Positions 4,230-10,151 of a stretch of 10,151 nucleotides of DNA are shown here, one piece after another. The notes beneath the pieces were generated by a model. The model made no database searches and was not told where the DNA came from. It was given only the letters and a program-made list of their open reading frames with translations. Numbering within the stretch: position 1 is the stretch's first letter; each line of letters begins with the position of its first letter. The position numbers were made by a program, and so were the translations under genes. Source of the DNA: CAZFZQ01 sp964522845 (GTDB taxonomy: Bacteria > Patescibacteriota > Patescibacteriia > GCA-002772895); assembly GCA_964522845.1 (NCBI GenBank), contig CAZFZQ010000030.1:1-10151 (forward strand). Reading direction: 5' to 3'.

Positions 4230-7200
4230 AACAACTCTCTTTTCTTAAAAAAGGGGGATTGTTGGTGCCAGCTATTTTGGTTGCTGGTTTTTTTGTATTT
4301 CATTTTGTTTTTGCCTATGATTCAAAAAATGCGCATCGTGCGCTAACTTATGAGGCGGCGGAATTTTATAATTTGAACACCCCCTCCGGCTCCCCCTCTA
4401 AAGAGGGGGAGAGGATTGCGGCGGAGGAAATTGATTGGCTGATGCAGGGAGCGCAGGAAGAGGATACGCCGCCAAGATGGATTAATCATTTCTACAATCC
4501 TATAACCGGCGAGGGCTGGACCGCGGAAAAATTGGGTGGAGTGGATAGCAAAGTTTTGGCTTTACTTAGTTCGTTTGCGCTATCAAGCAGAGCCCCCATT
4601 TCTTCTAAAAATTGGGCAAAAAATCGTTCGGCGCAGGGTGACTATTGGCGTTATGGCGGAGATCAGACTTGGCAGAGGGCGATAGAGTTATATGCGGCAG
4701 GGGACAGGAAGGGTGGACTGATTGCCTTGGGACATACGCTTCATCTTTTGGAGGATTTGACTGTGCCGGATCACAGCCGCAACGATACGCACGCCGGACT
4801 TTTGGGCGATAAGGGAAGTTCGTACGAAGCTTACGCGCAAAATCAAGCCACTGGTAAAATAAAGGATTTAAAAATCGCGGAAAATTTACTTGGCAGGGGA
4901 GTGAAGCCGTTAAATTTGCCAATTTTGGATGACTATTTTAATGTTAATGCAAAATATAGCCATGATAATTTTTTTAGTGATGATACGATACAGTCTCTTC
5001 CATATCCGGTGATAGAGAGTGTTACGTTTTTTCAAATTGGAAATGATAAATTTATACGCGGTTTTGCAAAAAATAATAATGATCGCTATAGCATTGTTAT
5101 TGCAAAAGTTTTGGCTGATGGAAGTTATTCGGATTTCTCCATTTCCGACCCCCTCATTATGTCCGCCTACTGGGAGCGGCTATCAAAGCAAGCGGTGGTG
5201 TCAGGAGCGGGGGCGATAAATCTTTTTTTTCAAGAAGTTGAGAAGTATAAAAAAACAAATCCCACTCCCACCTCCCCTCCCCCCTCCTCGGGCAGGAGGG
5301 GGGAGGGGATGGTCATTTCTCCATTTGGCGAGCTGGTGAAGTTGAACAACTTTTTTGTTCAACTGTTTTCAGGCGCGCAAAATGTTATTGCCAATATTTT
5401 GCCGCAGGCAGGAAAAACAGCGACGGTTAATGTGGATGAGCTAAGTGGAAGTAATAGTGAGATTCCCGCCTCCGCGGGAATGACAGAAGAAGGTGTGGGA
5501 ATGACAGAAGAAGAAAATCCCCCTCCTTCATCCTCCCCCATGGATCCTCTGCCCCCTTTCAAGGGGGAAGTGGCGAAGCCGAAGGGGGATAATCCATCCC
5601 CACCCCCTCCATCTCCCCCTCAGAGAGGGGGAGAGGAAATACAGAAACTTTACGTCAGCCACGTGATTGATGGCGACACGGTGACGTTAAATAATGGAAA
5701 GGATGTGCGTCTTATTGGAATGGATACGCCGGAAGCAGGCGAAAAATGCGCCACAGAAGCAACGCAAGCGATGAAAAATTTGGTTCTCGGAAAATATGTT
5801 ACGATAGAAAAAGACACAAGCGAAATGGATAAATATAATCGCCTGCTTCGATTTATTTACACAGATGGAATATTTATAAATGCTGAAATGATCAAAAACG
5901 GATACGCCACAATAATGACCGTTCCGCCTGATACAAAATATTCCGATGATTTTAAAATTTTAGAAAATGAAGCCAAATCAGCTCATCGCGGGTGTTTGTG
6001 GGCGGAAAATAAACCGGTTGGCGGTGCGGGAAATGCGGATTTGGCGGTCGATCGCGGGCCATATTATGGTGGTTCATCTTGGGCCGGCAATCCGGAACAA
6101 CCCGGTCAAAATACTGTAGGGGTTGCGAAGCCCTACAGTAATGCGACAAGCACCCCACTTCGCTCGGAGAGCTACGCGGGGCAGGCGCAGGAGACCGCGA
6201 CTTCAACTCTTTCTGTCATTCCGGCCTCCGAGCCGGAATCCAGTACTTCAACCCCGTCAAACATATCAACAACTTCAACTCCGGAAACGGCCACCTCAAC
6301 TCCGCAAATAAAAATTATTATTAATGAAGTACAAATCGCCGGCGCCACCGCGGATGATGAATTTATTGAATTATATAATCCAAACAGCGCCCCAACGGAT
6401 ATTACTGATTGGAATTTGGCAAAAAAAATAAAATCCGGCACGGAATCTAATTTAGTTTGGAAATTTTCCGCGAGCACGACAATCCCGGCGAATTCGTATT
6501 TTTTAATCGTTTCACAAAAAGCCACATCCACGCCCGCCGATACAACTTATTCAGGTTCGTCTTTTTATATTGCCGCCGACAGCACCGTTTTGTTGAAAAA
6601 TAAAAACGGCGAAATTATTGATAAAGTCGGCATAGGCGAAGCCGCGGATTTTGAAACCGCGCCAACATTAAATCCGCCAAAAAACCAAAGTATCAGCCGC
6701 GTAAATTTTTCAGATACGGACAATAACCAGATTGATTTTATAATTTCCACTTCCACGCCGCAGGGAACGAGCAGTACCCCGGCAAAAGTTGAGCCGCCTC
6801 CTCCGCCCGCGCCGGTCATATGCGTAACGCCAACTTATGACGGCCACAAAAATTATGAGGGCAAAGCCGATACAAGCAAAACTTTGCCATTCCCGCAAAT
6901 TTCCGCTTCTTCCGCCGTCACTTTGTCTTCCGGCCGGACATACTATATCGCTTCAGACACCAGAGTGCCGGCAACATCCCGCTTGATTATCCCCGACGGC
7001 GTGGTCATAAAATTCGGGCCATGGGTGCAAGGCGCGTGGTCTATTTTTCCGCCGGTATTAATAATAGAAGGCGACTTGGAAATAAACGGCACGAAAAATA
7101 ACCCCGTGGTTTTTACGACTTTCCGCGATGACGCGTATGGCGAAAAAATAAATATGTCCACCTCCACGCCCGCGCCAGCCGATTGGGGCTATGTTGAAAT

Positions 7201-7792
7201 TGACAGCCGCAAAGGAAAAAATATAAAAATTACGGGCGCGAAATTTTTGTACGGCGGAGGCGCGGCGCCAAACGGAGCGGCCTTGCTTATAAACGGCGAT
7301 GCTGATACGGACATTTCTGATTCGGAATTTAGCCAAAATAAATCGGGAATTTTTGCCAAATTTATGTATTTCGCCGGCGACATTTCTTTTTCCAACAATA
7401 ATTTTGAATACAACGGTCTTTTGGGTGTGAAAATAACGGATGTCACAAGTACGCCCGTCAGCATTATTGGAAATAGCTTTAAATGCAATGGTTTTGGCCG
7501 CGGAAATACCGCAGTCGGCACTTTGGATATTGCCACAACCGACCAATATTGGAGCGGTGCCATTATGACAATCAGTAATAATAATTTTTGGGGCGATTAT
7601 CAACTGGGCGTGAATTATAATAAAAGTTATCGTTTGGGCAGTGATAAAAATAACGCCAATCTGCCGGCTCTCAACAATTATTGGGGCGATCCGTCCGGCC
7701 CGTACCACAAAACAGCAAATCCTGGCGGAAAGGGGAGCGCGGTGTCCGATTATGTAAATTTCAGTCCGTGGAATACGGCACCGGCTCTTTAA
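4226..7792 (+). CDS. secreted multidomain protein: zinc PLC/P1-like, SNase, lamin-tail, beta-helix
   Basis: 1,188 residues from GTG 4226, chosen because GTGA overlaps the previous stop and a signal peptide follows (K8K9, hydrophobic 11-29, cleavage near A30); TTG 4208 is an alternative. Residues about 31-345 form a zinc phospholipase C/S1-P1 nuclease-like domain: H37, then H173, D177 and H183 with the spacing of PLC zinc ligands. Residues about 474-595 are a staphylococcal nuclease domain, with DGDT at 482-485 and catalytic R495, E503 and R539. Residues about 695-830 are a lamin-tail domain (INEVQ, DEFIELYNP). Residues about 890-1188 are a right-handed beta-helix ending in the typical NYWGDPSGPYH. 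Ser/Thr/Pro linkers join them and carry in-frame hairpin repeats. It is probably extracellular, degrading lipid and/or nucleic acid. Domain calls are firm; the substrate is inference. Confidence 0.85.
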   Translation: MKQLSFLKKGGLLVPAILVAGFFVFHFVFAYDSKNAHRALTYEAAEFYNLNTPSGSPSKEGERIAAEEIDWLMQGAQEEDTPPRWINHFYNPITGEGWTAEKLGGVDSKVLALLSSFALSSRAPISSKNWAKNRSAQGDYWRYGGDQTWQRAIELYAAGDRKGGLIALGHTLHLLEDLTVPDHSRNDTHAGLLGDKGSSYEAYAQNQATGKIKDLKIAENLLGRGVKPLNLPILDDYFNVNAKYSHDNFFSDDTIQSLPYPVIESVTFFQIGNDKFIRGFAKNNNDRYSIVIAKVLADGSYSDFSISDPLIMSAYWERLSKQAVVSGAGAINLFFQEVEKYKKTNPTPTSPPPSSGRRGEGMVISPFGELVKLNNFFVQLFSGAQNVIANILPQAGKTATVNVDELSGSNSEIPASAGMTEEGVGMTEEENPPPSSSPMDPLPPFKGEVAKPKGDNPSPPPPSPPQRGGEEIQKLYVSHVIDGDTVTLNNGKDVRLIGMDTPEAGEKCATEATQAMKNLVLGKYVTIEKDTSEMDKYNRLLRFIYTDGIFINAEMIKNGYATIMTVPPDTKYSDDFKILENEAKSAHRGCLWAENKPVGGAGNADLAVDRGPYYGGSSWAGNPEQPGQNTVGVAKPYSNATSTPLRSESYAGQAQETATSTLSVIPASEPESSTSTPSNISTTSTPETATSTPQIKIIINEVQIAGATADDEFIELYNPNSAPTDITDWNLAKKIKSGTESNLVWKFSASTTIPANSYFLIVSQKATSTPADTTYSGSSFYIAADSTVLLKNKNGEIIDKVGIGEAADFETAPTLNPPKNQSISRVNFSDTDNNQIDFIISTSTPQGTSSTPAKVEPPPPPAPVICVTPTYDGHKNYEGKADTSKTLPFPQISASSAVTLSSGRTYYIASDTRVPATSRLIIPDGVVIKFGPWVQGAWSIFPPVLIIEGDLEINGTKNNPVVFTTFRDDAYGEKINMSTSTPAPADWGYVEIDSRKGKNIKITGAKFLYGGGAAPNGAALLINGDADTDISDSEFSQNKSGIFAKFMYFAGDISFSNNNFEYNGLLGVKITDVTSTPVSIIGNSFKCNGFGRGNTAVGTLDIATTDQYWSGAIMTISNNNFWGDYQLGVNYNKSYRLGSDKNNANLPALNNYWGDPSGPYHKTANPGGKGSAVSDYVNFSPWNTAPAL
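4390..4411 (+). repeat. in-frame hairpin element 1
   Basis: CTCCCCCTCT (4390-4399) pairs perfectly with AGAGGGGGAG (4402-4411). It encodes part of TPSGSPSKEGER, inserted inside the PLC-like domain between H37 and the helix AAEEIDWLM. A closely related hairpin recurs at 5613-5633 in a different codon phase. Confidence 0.75.
5274..5308 (+). repeat. in-frame hairpin element 2 (15-bp perfect stem)
   Basis: CCCCTCCCCCCTCCT (5274-5288) pairs perfectly with 5294-5308 around CGGGC. It is translated as part of a Pro/Ser-then-Gly/Arg peptide (SPPPSSGRRGEGM) right after the PLC-like domain. Confidence 0.85.
5462..5481 (+). repeat. in-frame hairpin element 3
   Basis: ATTCCCGC (5462-5469) pairs with GCGGGAAT (5474-5481), loop CTCC. 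It encodes IPASAGMT, the peptide that arises when the widespread ATTCCCGC-type dispersed repeat falls in an open frame. The following bases repeat GGAATGACAGAAGAAG almost in tandem (GMTEE twice). Confidence 0.8.
5552..5567 (+). repeat. in-frame hairpin element 4
   Basis: CCCCCTT (5552-5558) pairs with AAGGGGG (5561-5567). It encodes LPPFKGE and resembles the start of the repeat at 1205-1223 that breaks the LamG gene. Confidence 0.7.
5613..5633 (+). repeat. in-frame hairpin element 5
   Basis: CTCCCCCTC (5613-5621) pairs with GAGGGGGAG (5625-5633), loop AGA. It is the same family as element 1, but read in another phase (SPPQRGGEE instead of SPSKEGER). It lies immediately before the nuclease domain. 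Confidence 0.75.
6112..6140 (+). repeat. in-frame hairpin element 6
   Basis: TACTGTAGGG (6112-6121) pairs perfectly with CCCTACAGTA (6131-6140) around a 9-nt loop. It encodes TVGVAKPYSN in the linker after the nuclease domain. Its A/T content and sequence differ from the C-run elements, so it belongs to another repeat family. Confidence 0.75.
6218..6239 (+). repeat. in-frame hairpin element 7
   Basis: ATTCCGGC (6218-6225) pairs with GCCGGAAT (6232-6239) around 6 nt. It encodes VIPASEPESS in the Ser/Thr/Pro linker before the lamin-tail domain. It is related to element 3 (ATTCCSGC arms) but read in the same sense with a different middle. Confidence 0.8.
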
Positions 7793-7854
7793 TTTCCTAT
7801 AATTATCATAAAGGTATATACTAATGAATAGTAATTAACTAAGTATTTTTTAAT

Positions 7855-10151
7855 ATGACAAAAGCATTGGGTTTTTTGGAAAAATTGATAGCAACCTGCA
7901 TTTATGGCGTTTTTTCTCTCATCCCCATTTTCTTTCTGCCCATCACGCCGGATGCGGTGGAATTTAACAAGCAATTTTTGCTTTACCTATTGATTATTAT
8001 CGGACTGGTCGCTTGGGTGGGCAAGGGCATCACCGAGAAAAAGCTCATTATCCGCCGGACGCCGCTCGACGTTCCGCTTCTGCTGGTAGCGGCGACGCTT
8101 CTCGTGTCATCAATTATTTCAAAAAACAAACACTTCAGTTTTTGGGGCGATTACACCATGTTGACCAACTCTCTGGTTTCTTTTGTTTTTTATATTCTTT
8201 TCTATCTTTTGGTTTTGAATAATGTTGAATCTGTAAAAAAAGTGTCGCGGCTTCTCGCGGCTTTGGTTATTTCCGCCGCCTTGTCGGTTTTATATTTTTT
8301 GATTCAGTCTTTCGGACTTTTCAATTTTAAAAATTTTCCCATTCCGCGCTGGACCGTCACGGCTGATTTGCCCACGCACTTCGGTTATTTTTTGGTGATA
8401 GCCATGATTGTCATCTTATCTCTTGTTATAACAAAAAAAGGCGGTTTTTGGCGCGCAAGAAATATTTTGGGGCTTTTGGGAATGCTCGTGATACTTGCCG
8501 GACTGGTATTTTTGGGTTTTAAGAGCGTCTGGGTCATCGCCGCTATCGCCATATTTTTATTTCTGGTGTTCTCGCTGTCGCGCGTAGAAGAAGTGTATGT
8601 GCCATGGATGTCCATTGGTTTCAGCATCATGGTCGTCGCGATTTTATTTCTTCTTTTGGGGCAGCCGAAATTTTTGACCGCCAATTTGCCCACGGAAGTG
8701 GCGCTGTCTCCCGGCATTTCTTGGAAAGTAACCACCGCGTCTCTTTCCGATAATTTAAAACAATTTCTTTTCGGTTCCGGCCCCGCCACTTTTGTTTATG
8801 ATTTTTCCGCCCATCGTCCGGAAGCGTTTAATAATAATTTTGCTTGGGCCATCCGTTTCACCAGGCCGTATAACACGGGCATGGAGATTTTGGCCAATAA
8901 CGGGCTTTTGGGCGCCGTGGCCTGGATTTCATTTTTTTTAGTGGCCATCGGCACGCTTTTTGTGACCTGGTTTGTCAGAAACGTTAAAACAAAAAAGAAA
9001 TCAATAGAAAAAATTTCCGATATGATGCATTTGGCGGACGAGGGTGGCGACGTGTACACGCACACGATTTTTGCCGGCCTGATTACCGCTTGGTTCACCC
9101 TGCTCATTGCCATGTTTTTCATTACCTTTACAACCGTGCACTGGGTATTGTTTTTTGGAATTTTGGCGCTGGCATATTTGGCGGGCACGGATTTTGCCAA
9201 AAAAGGCCCGAATGCTTTTGAGCTGTCGCTCAAGGCAAAACCGCAATACACGCTTGTGGCTTCCTTTTCCTACATTTTATTTTTTGCCATCGTGGTGGTG
9301 GCCATAATTTATTTAGGCCGATTTTATACCGCGGAAATTTATCGGGCCAAAGCCATGAAATATACTTCCGTGGGCAATCACGGGAAAGCGGCCTCCGATA
9401 TGTTCCGGGCCGTGTCATTGAACCCCAATTATCATCAGTATTATCTTGATTTGGCCTCGGCCTATATCGGCATGGCCATTGTGGAATCGCAAAAAGTTTC
9501 TCCGGATCAGCAGAAAATCGCCAACTTGGTCGCCTCCGCGGTTAATCAGGCGAGAGAAGCTACGCGTTTGGCGCCGAACGATGCGGCGTCATGGGACTTT
9601 TTGTCAACCATGTATGCCACCGCCCGCCCGCTGTCCAATAACGCTAACAGTTTTGTCATTTCCGCGCTGGATCAAGCTTTAAAATTAGAAAAAACCAACC
9701 CTCGCCTGTATCTGGATTATGGCCGGGCAAAAATCGCGCAAAAGGATATGAAGGGCGGCCGCGAAGCGCTGGAAAAAGCCATTGCTTTAAAACAGAATTA
9801 TATTCTGGGATATTCAACCCTTTCCCAACTTGATGAAGTTGAAGGAAAAGCAAATGAAGCCATAGAACATATGAGCGTGGCCGCCGCGCTCGCGCAAACC
9901 GCTCCGGCGCTGATCTTCAATGTCGGCCGGCTGTATTACAACCGCGCCAAACAGGACGATTTGGTGCGCGCGGAACAGCTTTTCCTTTTGGCTCTGTCTC
10001 TCAATCCTAACTATGCGGACTCGCTTTGGTCGCTCGGCGTCTTATATGAAAGACAGGGGCGGTCGTCCGACGCCTTACAGCTTTACCGCCGGGTACAGCA
10101 GTTAAATCCGGGCAACGCCGCGGTGCAAGACAAAATAAAACGGCTGACAGG
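7855..10151 (+). CDS. O-antigen ligase/polymerase-like polytopic protein with C-terminal TPRs, 5' part
   Basis: Open from ATG 7855 to the window edge (765 full codons, no stop). The N-terminal half up to about residue 495 holds many hydrophobic helices (roughly ten to twelve) in the pattern of the O-antigen ligase/Wzy_C superfamily. The large periplasmic loop region contains FGSGPATF (306-313) and PYNTGMEILANNGLLG (338-353), matching the family's G-x-GP-x-x-F and H-N-x-x-L-x-x-L-x-x-x-GLLG segments. The second half (about 495-765) is helical with several tetratricopeptide repeats, for example NPNYADSLWSLGVLYERQG. Such proteins transfer or polymerise surface glycans. The position usually holding His is Tyr339, so catalysis may differ. 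No Shine-Dalgarno is seen. The 62-bp AT-rich gap before it has a TATACT (7817-7822) without a convincing -35. Confidence 0.8.
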   Translation, partial: MTKALGFLEKLIATCIYGVFSLIPIFFLPITPDAVEFNKQFLLYLLIIIGLVAWVGKGITEKKLIIRRTPLDVPLLLVAATLLVSSIISKNKHFSFWGDYTMLTNSLVSFVFYILFYLLVLNNVESVKKVSRLLAALVISAALSVLYFLIQSFGLFNFKNFPIPRWTVTADLPTHFGYFLVIAMIVILSLVITKKGGFWRARNILGLLGMLVILAGLVFLGFKSVWVIAAIAIFLFLVFSLSRVEEVYVPWMSIGFSIMVVAILFLLLGQPKFLTANLPTEVALSPGISWKVTTASLSDNLKQFLFGSGPATFVYDFSAHRPEAFNNNFAWAIRFTRPYNTGMEILANNGLLGAVAWISFFLVAIGTLFVTWFVRNVKTKKKSIEKISDMMHLADEGGDVYTHTIFAGLITAWFTLLIAMFFITFTTVHWVLFFGILALAYLAGTDFAKKGPNAFELSLKAKPQYTLVASFSYILFFAIVVVAIIYLGRFYTAEIYRAKAMKYTSVGNHGKAASDMFRAVSLNPNYHQYYLDLASAYIGMAIVESQKVSPDQQKIANLVASAVNQAREATRLAPNDAASWDFLSTMYATARPLSNNANSFVISALDQALKLEKTNPRLYLDYGRAKIAQKDMKGGREALEKAIALKQNYILGYSTLSQLDEVEGKANEAIEHMSVAAALAQTAPALIFNVGRLYYNRAKQDDLVRAEQLFLLALSLNPNYADSLWSLGVLYERQGRSSDALQLYRRVQQLNPGNAAVQDKIKRLT

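Noticed and set aside
7058..7708. 216-codon minus-strand open frame.
   Set aside because: It is antisense to the beta-helix region of the large secreted protein, and its own protein has no family character.
8385..9251. Two minus-strand open frames (8385-8789 and 8796-9251) inside the ligase-like gene.
   Set aside because: They are shadows of the plus-strand membrane protein, whose frame is open throughout with clear family motifs.

Overview
The window looks like a chromosomal segment of a Patescibacteria/CPR bacterium, most like Parcubacteria or a relative. This is inferred from several signs. Genes are AT-rich and almost none has a Shine-Dalgarno sequence. Envelope proteins are large and secreted, with Ser/Thr/Pro linkers. 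LamG proteins are present, and G/C-rich hairpin repeats are scattered through intergenic and coding DNA. Stops are standard and UGA is a stop. No marker gene fixes the lineage.

Left part (1-1811). The 3' end of a LamG-type secreted protein, interrupted by a 10-N assembly gap, is followed by about 640 bp without a protein gene. That stretch holds hairpin repeats and an unusual minus-strand RNA locus: an extended -10 promoter (917-890), a short leader ending in an intrinsic terminator (853-821), and a tRNA-like folded RNA (804-724). The leader has two segments (11 and 9 nt) complementary to the anticodon-like and T-like arms of the tRNA-like RNA. Next comes a second LamG gene (1133-1767). A G/C-rich repeat splits its signal peptide from the mature protein and puts them in different frames. 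A strong terminator closes this part.

Middle (1862-2784). A REP-associated tyrosine (RAYT, Y1/HUH) transposase gene lies between two 37-bp direct repeats (36/37 identical), with an inverted 27-bp copy just upstream of its start. The 37-bp repeat carries a perfect DnaA box.

Right part (2794-10151). A probable promoter precedes a tightly packed plus-strand envelope cluster. It encodes a small one-helix membrane protein, a 17-codon ORF overlapping the next start, a YdcF/DUF218-family membrane protein, a membrane-anchored protein of unknown function, and a 1,188-residue secreted protein. The last combines a zinc phospholipase C/S1-P1-nuclease-like domain, a staphylococcal-nuclease domain, a lamin-tail domain and a parallel beta-helix. 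At least seven perfect hairpin repeats sit in frame inside this gene. After a 62-bp gap comes a polytopic O-antigen-ligase-like/TPR protein that runs off the window.

The cluster as a whole points to cell-surface work: degradation or scavenging of lipid and nucleic acid, and surface polysaccharide handling. This is inference from domains and co-orientation. The two least explained items are the paired leader/tRNA-like RNA locus and the spread of hairpin elements into reading frames.
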